Source: Theobroma cacao (taxonomy: Eukaryota > Streptophyta > Magnoliopsida > Malvales > Malvaceae). From it: a stretch of DNA of 64,000 nt. Every line of letters begins with the position of its first letter. Position 1 is the first letter of the stretch. The stretch covers positions 13,637,761 to 13,701,760 of the forward strand of contig NC_030858.1 in assembly GCF_000208745.1 (NCBI RefSeq), read 5' to 3'. Below the pieces are notes generated by a model that saw only the letters and a program-made list of their open reading frames with translations, was not told the DNA's origin and searched no databases. A program made the position numbers and the translations under genes. Positions 12,133-24,765 of the stretch are shown piece by piece.

Positions 12133-15100
12133 TGTCACGACCCGGAACCTCTCTCAGGCCCATGACAATCGCCGCGACGTCCCGATTGACACTCATTATC
12201 CGGAATGCCAACCGGAACCCCGCAAGGCTTACATATCAGTTTCTTTCCTTTCCTGTGAGCAATCATTGTTAAATATTGAGTTTTTAGAGAATATTTACTA
12301 TTTTAGATCAAAAACAATCAAAATAAAATTTTCGCCACACAGGGGTATTTTGGTCATTTTTTTCTCAAAAATTTCGAAACTGGCTAAAACGTAATATACA
12401 AGTACAAAACACATAATTCATATTCAAAATGAGTTTAAAAGTCTAAAATCTTCATTTAAAACGAAATTACGGTTATTTGAATATAATAAGAAAATAAAAG
12501 AAATATTAAGGAAAATATTCTATTTTCTTATAAAACAATATTTATAGAGTTATACGTGAATAATTTTTATAGCGTAAAAGCTAAATAAATTTATACATAC
12601 TGAAATACAGTAAGCCAAAATATTTAATTTAATTTACAATAACAAGAGGGCCCCCGAATAAACAAAAGTAAAGAGGACTGTGAACCTACGGTTTGGAAAA
12701 TGCAGATCCAATGGTAGTCCTCGATGAGATCAGCTATCTACAGTCTATACTGAACCTGAAATGGGTGGAAAGGAGTTGGGTGAGATTTTGCAATCCCAAT
12801 GAGTAAACAGACATTATCATAAATATCTAAAGGCGAGTAAAATGGAGGCAAGTTTAAACAACAAATTTCAACCCATTTCATAATGTTTTCAATTTATTTC
12901 TTAAACCATAAAATATTTGTAATTTACCAAAACAGTTGTTAAGGCTTATGTCTTTTATTAAAACAAGGCTCAAGCCAAAACTAATCCTCGGGGATACCTT
13001 GGCCGAGGCATCTAACCGAGTCCGCCAAGGGTGTTAAAATATTCACACGTGAAACACATTTTTATTTTTAAAACCAGCCGTTCCTTGGCGTTGGCCGAGT
13101 TACACATTCACGTGGGGGTTCGACGTGAAGTGAGCTCTAATACTACCCCAGGAGTTACCCTCCTCGCCTCTACAACCGGAGTAACTATATAACTGGGTTT
13201 ACCGTGCCCCTCTAATAGGCAGTCCACGGAAACCCGTCACTGCAGTGACTAACCCACCAATTTTAATAAAATTTCGACAGTATAACGTGGCTTTTATTTA
13301 TTTATCCAGCCTGCATAGTAAAAACAACTTACATAAATTTCCCAATGCACTCACAAAATATAGCCACATATACTCATTTCTCATAAGCCATTCCTAGGAA
13401 AATATATATTTTTCAAGTCAATTTGCAGCCTCCAATTACTCAATTTCATAATCAATACAATATATTTTTATTTGTCACATTTATTCCTAAAACATCAAAA
13501 ATCCCGTTTTAATCTCGTTTTCATTTCATAAAATACATAAAGGGCATTTAAAAATAAACTCTAGATAATTTACAATAATAATAAGTTTACTCACCGTTTG
13601 TACAAACTAAAAGCTTTCTAAGCGCCCCGATCACTACTCGTCGGGTACGACTTCTTTGCCTTTTCCGGAAGGCTCTCCTCCTAGACACATTACAAAAATT
13701 TACACAATTCATCACATTGATGCTAAATCACTATATAATTAACTTAAATCCTATACTAATGCATGGTATGAAATGCAATAGCCTAAAACGGCTTAAACGC
13801 GGTATTAACCTATTTTTGGCACTTTGCCCGATAAATTGCTAACGCGCTCCATTTTAGCTCTAAATCATCCCATTCTCTCTCCAACATTTCTAACCATTAA
13901 ATATCAGCCAATAACCTTCTAAAAACAACAAAATCAGCTCACTCCCTTCCTTGGAAAATTCGGCCAAAAATGGGACATTAACTCGGTTAATTTTCTACTT
14001 TGTTTTTCTATCACGTTTAATCGTTTTTCATCATTTTCTCTTCATTTTCCTTAGAATAAAATCAATTCATCATCATTGTACAGCATTGAGCATCCAGCCA
14101 AGAGTGGGTATTGTGAAAATTTAATGATTTCTTGCCCAATTTAATTTCTAAACACATTTAACTAACTAAAACTATCAATTTAACTAAAAATCAAAACCTA
14201 AAAATTTCAATTTCTCTCCCCTAGAATTTCGTCCAGCCCTTGATATCACTTTTTGATCTCTCTCCTCAAGCATGCTAAATGGAAATAAAGGCATAGGAAA
14301 GGTAGAAATCAAGCTAAAATCGAAAAATCTTACCGTTAGACGCGTAAACGGTCGAAAACCGCGAATTTCCCTTTGAATTTTCTTGTTTCTCTTTGGTTTT
14401 TCTTTTTTTCTTCCTTTCCTCTCTATTTCCTCTCTTTTTCTTCCTTATGGCCGGCCAGCACTCAAAATTTGGGTTTAAATGGCTGACTTTTCATTAAAAT
14501 AATATTATTTCATTTAAAAAAATGCCACGTGTCACTTTCCCATTGGCCCATTTTTAAAATTTCATCCATTTGTTTCCAAATTTTCACCATACACTTGTCT
14601 CATATATTCATAGCTTAGATAAAATTCTCAGACTCATCCAAAGTCTCGGTGGAGTAATTTTTAAAATTTACACTTTTGCCCCCGTAAAAGTCAAAAATTA
14701 CATTTTTGCCCCAAAAATTGAAAAATTGCCCATAGACATATTTTTCATCCCTTATACTCATACCATTCTCCAATTTGTCAAATTTGATCTAAATTCTCTC
14801 AAAATCTCAAATTTTGTCCGTGGGTGGCAAAATTACGATTTTGCCCCTACACTCCAAAAATCACCAGAATTAAACTTTTTCACTTCCTATCATTAAATTA
14901 TACTCCAAATAGTTAATCTTGGTCAAAAATTTCACTCCATGATCAAATTATTATCTTAGGTGGCAAAATGACGATTTTGCCCTTGAACATCAAAATTTCC
15001 AATTTTACCCCAAATGAACCCTCGAACTCCGAACAATCATTTTTTTCATTCCTGGACTATAAAATATTAAATTTCATCATACAATTCCTATTTGAACTAG

Positions 15101-15237
15101 TTCGAGGTTAAATCAACTCAAGTGTACCGTTAGGTACGATATCGGGTTTCGTCTTTTCTTATCTGCTTTCCTAGCATAATAACATGCTACTCAGTGCATG
15201 TATGTCATGACATGTATTTATAGGGTTGGGTTTTACA
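12133..15237 (-). mobile_element. solo LTR B (Gypsy family), 3.1 kb, TSD TAAAA
   Basis: The plus strand starts TGTCACGACCCGG and ends GGGTTTTACA, so the element lies on the minus strand. TAAAA flanks it at 12128-12132 and 15238-15242. The terminal block with CGACGTCCCGAT, AACCCCGCAAGGCTTA and the AGCCGTTCCTTGGCGTTGGC block (13077-13096) is shared with copies A, C, D and E. It is about 200 bp longer than the others. An open frame of 108 codons on the plus strand (14570-14896), antisense to the LTR, has a counterpart in copy D. Confidence 0.92.
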
Positions 15238-15242
15238 TAAAA

Positions 15243-16100
15243 CTTCTTGGAATTGAATTTTTTCATTTTGGCTCCTTTCAACAGTCATCTTCACTTTGAA
15301 TTTAAACTTCAGCGCTTCAAATCTGAAGCTTTAACTGATTAACCACTTTGCTTAACCTGTTAGCAAACTTCTATTTTTAACTTCTGTATTTAGCTTGCAA
15401 CACCTTCTTAATAGGTAAAGCCTGGTGCGAATCGATTAAGACTTTTCTGCATTTCTTTTATACATCACCCAATTAAGCCTTAACTGGTTAAGGCTCCTCC
15501 TTAATTAGTTAATGAGGTTCCGTTTTCACTAAATATTTTCTTCTTTCTCACTTTAATTAATTAACTATCTTTTAATTCCACTTGCCTTTAATCACCAATT
15601 TTATTAGGGAAATTAACTTTATCTTGCACACTCAAATAGTGAAGTTAGACATTAATCAATAAGGAATCTTTTGTTATCATAAAAAACATATAAAGTCAAC
15701 AATCTCTTTCTTTTATTTTTTTTTATGACAAAATACCCCTAGATTAAGAGTGCAATGTCTATGTTCAGTATAAATACTTTAAATTTTTGTGCATAATTAG
15801 GATTGTTCCCCTTTAGTTAATGCATCTAGTTTTCTTTAAAGATTTGCAATAAAATATTTATAATGTTCGTAGTAGCTAAACAAGATATACAATATCCATA
15901 GTAGCTAAGCAAGATATATTGAATATCCATAATAACTAGCACAAAATATTCAACACAACATAACTAAGCATCACACACTTAAATTAAACTTAAAGACCTA
16001 TCAGACTCTATTTAACTTAGTCTTCATTCTCTCTTTTTTTGTCATCATTAAAAAAGATATTCAAAACTCCCCCTTAATTAGTGCATTTAAATTTTTCTTT
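15243..16100 (+). repeat. left arm of long inverted repeat (LTR-like), part 2 and centre
   Basis: After removal of solo LTR B the arm continues: 15300-15480 pairs with about 16790-16930 in inverted orientation (for example the block CCACTTTGCTTAACCTGTTAG against the reverse complement at 16860-16900). Beyond about 15500 the pairing with the right arm is no longer evident. The rest is AT-rich with ACTCCCCCTTAATTAGTGCA at 16067-16086, a pyrimidine block of a kind often seen in plant LTRs. No gene. Confidence 0.55.
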
Positions 16101-16194
16101 AATCTTTGAATTAGACTTTAATGAATGGGAATCATAAGCACTCATACAACTAAGTCATACAAGCTTATAGATGTAGTTCAATACAAATAGAGAT

Positions 16195-16740
16195 ATGTTT
16201 ATTAAACGTATAATACGACACAACACGTTTAACATGTTTAATAGATGGTTCGAGTTAAATTTTATATGACATAACACAATTTACAATCTGTTTAATCGAT
16301 TAACACAATTAAATAAAATGCATACAATTATAAATCAAATATAACTTTATCACCCAAATTTAAAACTAATAATTGTAAAAATGATTATAACAAAATAATA
16401 ACATCCATCAAACATAATAACACTTACCATCATCATCAACCAACCATGATAAAATCCATCTCCATCATCATTAACCATAATAAAATAAAGTAGTTATATG
16501 GAGGTTTAAACAGGTCATAATTGGGTTATATATGTGTTGAGTAGACAAATTTACACGATTAATTAAATAGGTAATAAAAGGTAATGAGTTATTCGGGTAC
16601 ACTTTAACATGATTAACTAAACAAATCTTAAACAGGTTAAGTGGGTTTGACATGTTTAAACTATGAATTTTTTTGTATCTTAATCTAGTCAACACGATTA
16701 AAATAAGAAACCTAATTACCCTTAACCCAAACTGATTAAC
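16195..16740. repeat. degenerate repeat with CACGTTTAACATGTTTAA motifs
   Basis: ACACGTTTAACATGTTTAAT at the left (16221-16240) and inverted versions (TTAAACAGGTTAAGTGGGTT, GACATGTTTAAAC) at 16628-16662 suggest a decayed palindromic DNA element. No target duplication could be read, and no gene is present. Confidence 0.35.
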
Positions 16741-16779
16741 TAATTAATATGGAGTCTTATTCAGTTATGGTAAAGCTAG

Positions 16780-17930
16780 CGCTATACAAAAGCAAGACAA
16801 AAAAGCCTTAATTAGTTGGCACAAGACTTAACTGATTAAGAAGGTGCAAAAAGCGAAACATAGAAGCTCGCTAATCGATTAAGCGAAGTGGCTAATTGGT
16901 TAAGGCTCAAACTTGAAGCACCTAGAAATGCCCAAACTCAAATGCAAAGTGATGTTAATTGTCCAAAGGTGCCAAACCAAAAGATTCAAAGTTGAAGAAT
17001 TCTTTATTGGTCAGAGCCCATTTTAATTAGTTAAAGATGAAAGGAAAAAGGCCTTAATCAGTTAGTAAGAGCTTTAATTAGTTAAAGGATGATTGATAAA
17101 AAACAGTGTTTAAAGGTGATTGAAAACAAAAAGTTATTAATCAGTTAAAGCAGCTATTAACTAATTAACACAATGAAACAATTTGCAAGTTCAAGAAGGC
17201 TTAATCGATTAAAACCTACCTTTAATCGGTTAATAAAGCACTGTCAATAGATTTGAAGTTAAGCACGATAGGACAAAATAACGACCAGAAACTGTTTATA
17301 ATGGCTAATTTCTGTTTCCAACAGCCAAAAGTGATTTTTCAAGTATTTAACGCCTCTCCAACCATCAAAAATCAATGAGAGAAGTTCTAAAAAGTTTGAA
17401 AGAGCTTAGAAGAGCAAAAACCTTCTCTTTTACACTTGTATTCCACTCATATCTTGGTGAAAGTGTTTCAGTTGAAGCTTGTACTACTTAAATCAATTAA
17501 GTGATTATTTGTACCTCCTTCTTTATCTTTTTATTTCTTGTTTACTTAGAGTGTTTGAGGCACTCTAAAGGGTAGTCTAAGTTAGGGTAAACTTAGTACT
17601 TGTTGTAAAAGGGTTGGAGTTTGGATTAGAAGTTCACCTTGTAAAAGCTTGGTGAAAGATGTTATTTTAATTGGTTCTGATGAAGTTGGGTTGAAAAACC
17701 TTGATTGGGAAAATCAAGATAATAGATATAGGTCATGTAGACCAAACCACTATAATATTGTATTTTGTCCACTTCTCTTAACCTCTCTTTTCTTGGTGTT
17801 AGCTAACCTCAATAAGTTTTTAAATCATCCATCTTATATCTTCCAAACGGATTTTAAATTTCAAGCGTTACCTCAAAAATATATTTAAATACTATTAAGC
17901 TCCCCTCTAGCACTTCTTTTGATACTAGTA
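16780..17930 (-). repeat. right arm of long inverted repeat (LTR-like)
   Basis: This is the reverse complement of 11211-12132 plus 15243-15480. It ends GATACTAGTA against the left start TGTTGGTCCC, with differences that are mostly transitions. It contains the same CCAAACCACTATAATATTG, TTTACACTTGTATTCCACTC and palindrome-array blocks. No target duplication is shared by the two outer ends (ATGAT on the left, GTCTA on the right). The frame at 17649-17888 is antisense to the arm and not credible as a gene. Confidence 0.7.
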
Positions 17931-19350
17931 GTCTAAACAGACCCTAAGTCTTCACTTTTATTTGGTGTAATCAAGTCTTCAAAAGCTATCAACATATTAA
18001 ACTCGTCCTTTTCCCTTCATTAGAGAATTGACAAACTCATTTAACCTCAAGTTTTCATTACGGTAAAATGAAAAATTAAGCCCTTAAAGTAAATTGACCT
18101 ATTTGGTAAACTATTTTTTTTGAATAAACATATAAAATATGTCTTAAGAATTTCCTTTTCCTATTAGGTTAATGAATGGTAATTTAAATTTCTACCTTTA
18201 GATGTCACAAAAGAAGTTTGTTTTCTCGCAATAAGTAAGAGATGTTTGGTTAATTATCCATTTTATATTCAAATTGTAATCAAATGTTTGATGTAATACT
18301 TAAAGTTTAAAAATATGTAAGTATTCAAACTTTTAATTTTTCAAAAAAAAAAAGGTATTCAAAGCTCATAAATTTGAAATGAAAAAACAAAAAAAACAAT
18401 TAAAAAATTATATCTAGTTTAATTAGAATATTATTATTTAATGTTTTTAGATTTTTTTACAGTTCAAAATTAAGAGTTTTTTTGAATTGTTAATAAAATA
18501 GTCCTAAATAATTTATTTCTTTTTTTTAATTTTCCTTTTTTCTTATATCTTTTTTTTTTATTTTTTAAGTTGATAAACATTGAATAGAAAATATTTTTAT
18601 TATTACTAAATTAAATTAGATTATGATATTCTTTGTATTTGTTATTTTTTCAATTATTTGAGGATAATTAAGACTTTTCATACCTATAAATAATTGTTGA
18701 TGGTGATAAATAATTAATAAGTCAAATAATACATTTGAAACAAGAAGGACCAAAACGTGCTTTAGTGTATTAAAAGAAGATTTTGTATTTCACCGGCATT
18801 CGCACTGACAGCACATTTCAATAGCTCATATAACTTTGAAACTTACTTGGGCTTTCTTGAGTCTGGTTTAAATACCAAAAATACACTCAAATATGGTCAA
18901 TCATATAATTGGGCTTGTACTAAATCTTGGTTTAGCAGAAATTTGGGCCGAAATTGTACTGAAATGTGGGGATAACCCACCCATGCATTTTTTTGTTTTT
19001 GGAAGAGGTTAACAGATATCAATGATTGATTGGCTTCTTTCAATTCAAAAATTAATAGTATCAAGAAGGTCAAATTAATTGGAATATTTGTCGTCTCAAC
19101 TGAATTACAAAAGTCATTATATTAAAATTGAATTTTGGTTTCCGTTTTCTTCGACATAAATTTTAAAAGTCGTTTTAATTATGCTCTTTTTACGATTTTA
19201 ACAGTATTTGTTTAGATTTAATTGTATTATATAACATTTTGAAAATATTTTAAATGAAATGTTGCTAACAATGTTTATACTTTATTAATCGTTGTTAAAG
19301 GCGAAAAAAATGTAACCAAAAATTTAAATTACAGTAATTGTTGTTAAAGG
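17931..19350. other. AT-rich intergenic sequence, nothing recognised
   Basis: Homopolymer runs of A and T are interspersed with unique-looking sequence. No open frame above about 60 codons with recognisable content, no RNA gene and no clear repeat boundaries were seen. Confidence 0.5.
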
Positions 19351-19859
19351 GGTAAAAGCCAAATACTCTCCTCCAATCATTCTAAAAAGACAGTTTAATT
19401 TTTTATTTTAAAATAATATTTTTGGCCTTTTGACTATTAACATTGTTATTAACAATTAAAAAAAATTAGGACTTAACATCACATAAATATTTTAAGACAC
19501 AAATGACTCTTATATCATTTTCTTTCAATTTAGGCATATTCTTTTTGAAAAAAAAAAATCTGCTCATCCTCTTCCAAAAACCTTGATCAGAAAAAAATAG
19601 TTAATCGTTAAAAATAGGATTTTGAACACAAAAAAAAAAAAGATAAAAAACTAAAAAAAAATAAAAGAAGAAAAGAAATGAAAGACCTTGACAGATACAT
19701 CTTCCATGGGATTGATGTTAGTGAATTTTATCCTCTTTAAATGGTAGAAGCCAAGAAATATCAATAACTTTTTCGTATTTTTTTTCCTTTCTAATCAAAA
19801 TTCCTTTAGTTAAAAAAACTAAAGTTTTGATTTGTCAAATCAAAACACTAGTAATTTTC

Positions 19860-20464
19860 GTCTCTTTCTCTATTATTTAGGTAGCAGGTTTGATTTGTCT
19901 ATGGGTGGATGTTGGATTTATATGATCTTATTGCAAGTTCTTTTTGTGGCTGGGGGTTCAATTCTTGTAATTTTTTAAATCTGATGGGATTTTTTATATT
20001 GGTGGAAAGAGGCTTTATTGATATTACAGAAGATTTAAGGGTCTAGATAACAAGTGGTCTTGTTAGTGAATGGTATTGTGTATGTTGTTATTAGGTTTGA
20101 ATTTAATAATCATTTAATTGTGATGACGATGGGTTTTTGTATTGACACAAATAATAAGGGGTGTGATAATCTTCCTGTAAATCACTCTAAGCTTGAGTAT
20201 CCTTTTTGCAAGGCAACCCAACACTCATGCTGGTTCAAATTTATGTAGTTTTTGTAAGGGGTTGTAGGTTGTTGTGCAAAGTCTTCAAACTAAATTGAGG
20301 AAAACTTGAAACAGCACTTTGTAGCTTCTCCCCATATAAATACAATGATCTTATCTAAAAAAATAGCTAAAGTTGTGAGAAAAAGAAAAAGAAAAAGAAA
20401 TCAAAATCCAAAGAGAAAAGAGAAAATTCTTCTAGTTATAAGAAAAAAAAAAGGAATTCAAAGA
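19860..20464 (+). other. captured non-repeat sequence inside the MULE
   Basis: The G content is higher here, with splice-like ATTTAGGTAGCAGG at 19876 and GATATTACAG near 20028. The open frame at 20054-20248 (64 codons) has several Cys and His residues but no pattern I recognise. An A/G-rich stretch at 20370-20455 directly precedes the J-domain ATG and looks like a 5' leader. I read this as transduplicated gene sequence, but the donor is not identifiable by eye. Confidence 0.4.
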
Positions 20465-20548
20465 ATGAGTGTTAATTATTACAAAATTCTTCATATGGAC
20501 TGAAATGCAAAAGATGAAAATTTGAAGAAAGAGTATCAAAATTCCTTC
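20465..20548 (+). pseudogene. DnaJ (Hsp40) J-domain N-terminal fragment
   Basis: From ATG at 20465 the frame reads MSVNYYKILHMD, a TGA stop at 20501-20503, then NAKDENLKKEYQNSF. This is helix I and the start of helix II of a J-domain: consensus D-Y-Y-x-x-L at the start, N-A-x-x-x-x-L-K-K-x-Y in the second part. J-domain proteins recruit and stimulate Hsp70. The HPD loop and everything after it are missing, because the frame meets the right terminal repeat of the MULE. The Asp before YY is Asn here. One internal stop and the lack of HPD make it non-functional. It is an acquired gene fragment carried by the transposon, not a host gene. Confidence 0.75.
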
Positions 20549-20765
20549 AATTTTTTTTATTAAGGTTTTTGGAAAAGAAAATAGATAACATGTTTCTTTT
20601 ATAAAAGAGGATATTCGTGTTTGAAATATTTATGTAATATTGAATTGAATTTTTTTTAATTGTTAACAATAATGTTAACAATCAAAGGACCAAAAGTATC
20701 ATTTTAAAATAAGAAAGGGGAAAGTGTCTTTTTACAATGATTGGAGGAGGTTTTTAGATTTTACC

Positions 20766-21817
20766 CCCAAATAAGTGTATCTAAAGTCAAAGTTTATTGT
20801 TGTGAGTTAATTTTATGGCTTTTATCAACTATAATAAGTACTAGTATAGGTGCTATATATAGTAATATTTTTAGCTTAAATAGAATAGTTGATAACAAAT
20901 GTGATAAATTCTAATACATATGGTAAAGATATCATTTTATAAGTTATATTGCTTGCCTCCACAATTTTATCTCAATTTTTATCTAACTAGCTGTAACAAA
21001 AATTTATTGGACAACTTCAAGAATGGGATCTAAAAGTCAACAGTTAATGCATGTTTAAGTAACCAATAGATCTTAGTTATATTAGGTGAGACAAACAATT
21101 GGCATAAAAATGTTGGAACAAATAATATATTTCTCATTTTACTTAAAGGAAATGTTAGGTGATATTTATAGAAAAAAAATTGTAATTAGTATATTATCTT
21201 TTATTTTTGAATTGGTTATAAAAAAACATTAAATGAAAGTATTTTGTAAAATAAAAATTTAACTAATCTTAACAAGTACTGCCTATAAGCACTCATTAAT
21301 ACGATCTTTCACAATCTTAAAAAAACTCAAACTTTTATCTTCGAAGTAGAAGTTGTTTATTTCATCAAACAATTATTTCTATTTCATTACTATCAATTGT
21401 TTTTCAAACTTCAAACTAAATATAGCATTATAACCAATGACGGAGCCAGAATTTCATGTTCGCGAGGTAAAAATAATGTCTATAAAATAGTCATATTAGA
21501 AATTCAATGTTTGTAAGGACAAAATTATAAAATTAAAAGAAAAAGTGGTCAAAACTATAAAATTTAAAAAAAAGCAAGGGAAAATTATAAAATTTTAAAA
21601 CTTTTGAGGGAGTAAAGTGTCATGGACCCACATTTCTAACACAAAAGAAATACCTTATAGGTGGTGGAAGGTCCATGTTTATATACCCAAAACTCACCCC
21701 ATCTCTTATTGATGCGGGATTCGTAACATTCTATCTCACCCAATGGTGCAACGCCCTCATTGTATTGGCTCTTTACCCATAGAGGAAGGGGATTCTTACA
21801 CTAGTCTAGGTCTACAT
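20766..21817. other. AT-rich sequence with repeat-like end
   Basis: 20766-21420 has no recognisable feature. The segment from 21430 (GACGGAGCCAGAATTTCATG) to 21817 is repeat-like in style, with ATGGACCCACATTTC at 21622, and runs up to the Gypsy LTR. TACAT (21813-21817) would be the left half of that element's target duplication; the right half cannot be checked because the right LTR is cut. Confidence 0.4.
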
Positions 21818-24332
21818 TGTCACGACCCGGTACTCCCTTCGAGCCCATGACATTCGTCGTGATGTCTCGATAGACATTCATTACTCGGAATTTCAACCAA
21901 AACCTTGCAAGGCTCTCGCATCAATTTTGCATCTCCCATGTGAGCAGTAGTTACTAAATATCATGTTTTTTGGGAATATAAACTATTTTGAAGTCAAAAC
22001 AAATAAAAAAATAATTTTTATCACACAGGGGTATTTTGGTCATTTTTACCCAAAAATTTTGAAACTTGGTAAAAATACAGCATACGATCGAAATATATAC
22101 ATTGCTTATTTAAAAATAATTTTAGTAATCTAATTCATCCATTTAAAATAAAGTTTTGGCTAATCAAACTAAATAAAAATATTAAATAAAATATTTCATT
22201 TTCTTATAAAACAATATTTATAGAACTCTGCGTAAATAATTTTTGTAACGTAAAAGTAAAAAAAATTCATACATACAGTGGCACACGCAGCCAGGTATAC
22301 AAAAGATTCTACAATGACATGTGGGCCCTCAAAATAAACAAATATGTACAAGAAGGTAGACCTTTGATTTCTAAGGATGTAAATCCTAAAGTAGATCATC
22401 GACGAAATCAGCTATCTACAGATTATCCTGAGCTTGAAATAGGTGAAAAGAAAGGGTGAGTTTTTATAAACCCAGTGACTAAGCAAAAGTTCATCTATAA
22501 TATCTAAAGCCAAGTAAATGGAGACAGTTAAATCATCAAATCATAATATAGTTCATAACATTCAAAACTCATTTCAATTCCTATAAAACAATTACATTTC
22601 ATCAAAATAATCAACAAGGCTTATGATTATCTTAAAACCATATATTAAAACATATATCAAAACACGAGTATATAGTCTCCACTTACTCAATTTCCAAAAC
22701 CAGTATTCAGTCTCAAAACAAGTTATAAAACTCATTTCATTTAACCAACACTTATGTTTTAAAACGTAATAATTTACCATTTAAACTCATTATTCTTTAA
22801 AACATAAAAACGAGTAGAAACAACTTTAGATAGTTAAGATGAAAGTCTGTTACTCACAATAGCAGGAGTTTAGAGTACTCATATTCTTGGTCCTCGGGCA
22901 CAATATCTTTACCCTTATCAAAGAGCTCACCACCTATACATAATACACAACACGTAATTCAATATATTTGTGCCAAACTATTATAAAACTATTTCAGGCT
23001 CTATATGAATGCATGACATTGAATGAGAATTGTCCGAATAATCACTTAAAGACGGTGTTCTACATGGGTTCAATTATGATCGGATTGAATTGGCATTCGA
23101 CCTAACTTGCACTATGCCTTGTTTAATTAGCCAAAACATCCAATTCAACTCCAAATATCTTCATTACACTTCCAATATTCCAAATACACTAAAGTACCTC
23201 AATGAGCTTAATTGTGACTCAATTCACCGTAATCGAAATTCATTTCGATTTCGATATCCGATACCATAAATCATCAATTCCTAGCTAAATAACATGATTT
23301 ACAACCAAATCCATCATCAACATGCCCTATGGAAAATTCGGCCAAATGAGGGTGGTTGAAGAACATGTGATTTTCTTGCTTGTTTTTCCTTCCAAACATC
23401 ACAAAATGACTAAAAACACTAGGATATTATGAAAAATCTAGCAAAATTCATCACCAAAACTTCTCTCTCTAGATTTGGCCAGCAAAGGTTTCCTCTTGGA
23501 AACTTGAATTTCAGCCATGGAGAATGAAAAAGAATGCATGGGAAAGGTAGATCACAACCTAAAATTAAAAAATCTTACCTTTACTTGCTTGATTCCTTAA
23601 AATCCAAATATTTCTCTTGAATTTTTATTTCCTAGGGTTTGTTCTTCTCTTTTACTCTTTGTTCCCTTGCTTGGCCGGCCATAAGAGTGTGAATGTGAAG
23701 GTTTTAAGTGAGTTTATATAGGCATTTAAAATAATATTAAAGCTTGACACTTGTCACCTTTTAATTGATCCATGTTTAAAAACTTAATAATTAAGCATTC
23801 CATTCCCACCACATATAATCTCTCACTTAAAAAAATAATGGGTGAAATTCATGGATTTGACAGTGTCATGGTGGTCTAAAATTCTAAAAAAATTCCAATT
23901 ACGTCCCTGTGGACGCGTAAAATGACCGTTTTGCCCCTATGTTCGGAAAAATATCGAAATTAAAATTTTTCACTTCTCAAATTCAAATTATGCTCTAATT
24001 AATCAAATTTAGTCAAAATATCATCCAACATTCTAATTTTACCCTTGAGTGGCAAAATGACCATTTTGCCCTTATGTTATGAAAATTCTCGAATTAATTC
24101 CAAATCAATCCTCGAACTCCGAATCACCATATTAAGACATTCTAAGGTTCAATAACTCTCAAATACATCCTAAAATCTCTATTCAAACTAGTTCGAGGTT
24201 TTAATCGACTTAATTGTAGCACTAGGTACGATACCGACTTTTAACAATTCTCCGATACATTCACTTATGCAAACATTCTATCAAGCACATGAATGACATG
24301 ACAAGTATATAATAGAGTAGGGCTTGATAGCA
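21818..24332 (-). repeat. 3' LTR of the Gypsy element (2.5 kb)
   Basis: The plus strand begins TGTCACGACCCGGTACTCC and ends GGCTTGATAGCA. Its first about 610 bp match 29409-30019 closely. It belongs to the same LTR lineage as solo copies A-E (shared TGTCACGACC end, the CCGGAATGTCAACC-type block and CAAAATGACCATTTTGCCC repeats) but forms a different subfamily about 400 bp shorter. Confidence 0.9.
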
Positions 24333-24346
24333 CTACCCTCCTTAAA
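24333..24346 (-). other. polypurine tract
   Basis: On the minus strand TTTTAAGGAGGGTAG stands directly before the 3' LTR start TGCTATCAAGCC. It is the plus-strand primer site. Confidence 0.75.
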
Positions 24347-24368
24347 ATAAAATTTTGACCTCCAAATT

Positions 24369-24765
24369 TCACTTACCGGACTCGGAGAAAAGATGCGGGT
24401 ATTGGTTTCTTATCTGGTGCTCAACTTCCCACGTCATCTCCTCCATCTGAGCATTTTTCCACAACACCTTAACCATTGGAATGTTCTTATTGCTCAACAC
24501 TCGATCCTTTCGATCTAGAATACGTACAGGTTGCACCTCAAACTTCAAATCTTCTTGTAACTCAATCGGAGGTGTCTCGAGGATATGGGAGGGATCAGGT
24601 ACATACTTCTTCAACATTGAGACATGGAAGACATTGTGAATTCGATCCAACTCTGGGGGTAACTCTAGTCTATATGCCACTGGCCCAATCCTTTCAATAA
24701 TACGAAAGGGTCCAATGTATCTAGGATTGAGCTTTCCTTGCTTTGCGAACCGAATCACACCTTTC
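24369..24765 (-). pseudogene. Gypsy integrase C-terminal and chromo-like tail
   Basis: This is a continuous frame of about 130 codons beginning [11 protein letters not shown]. It contains [20 protein letters not shown], the motif [18 protein letters not shown] and ends [12 protein letters not shown] before its stop. This region follows the integrase core in plant Gypsy polyproteins; it helps contact DNA or chromatin and carries a chromo-like fold in several lineages. It is out of frame with the integrase core only because of an 85-bp insertion at 24766-24850. The start is not a real initiation site. Confidence 0.85.

Larger units (their letters stand above)
19351..20765 (+). mobile_element. 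non-autonomous Mutator-type element with captured gene fragment (Pack-MULE-like)
   Basis: Terminal inverted repeats of about 200-240 bp are seen. The left one begins GGTAAAAGCC. The right one ends GATTTTACC, and its reverse complement follows the left one closely, sharing CTCCTCCAATCATT, TTTTAAAAT, TTTTGG, TTAACAATTAAAAAAAATT and CATAAATATTT. The same repeats bound 40179-41107, where an 11-bp target duplication supports a MULE assignment. No transposase frame exists. The 0.95-kb interior contains a J-domain start (20465-20548) and other gene-like, less AT-rich sequence. No convincing target duplication is visible for this copy. Confidence 0.75.

Noticed and set aside
17649..17888. 79-codon frame in the right inverted-repeat arm
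   Set aside because: The inverted left arm does not keep the frame, and it is part of an LTR-like repeat.
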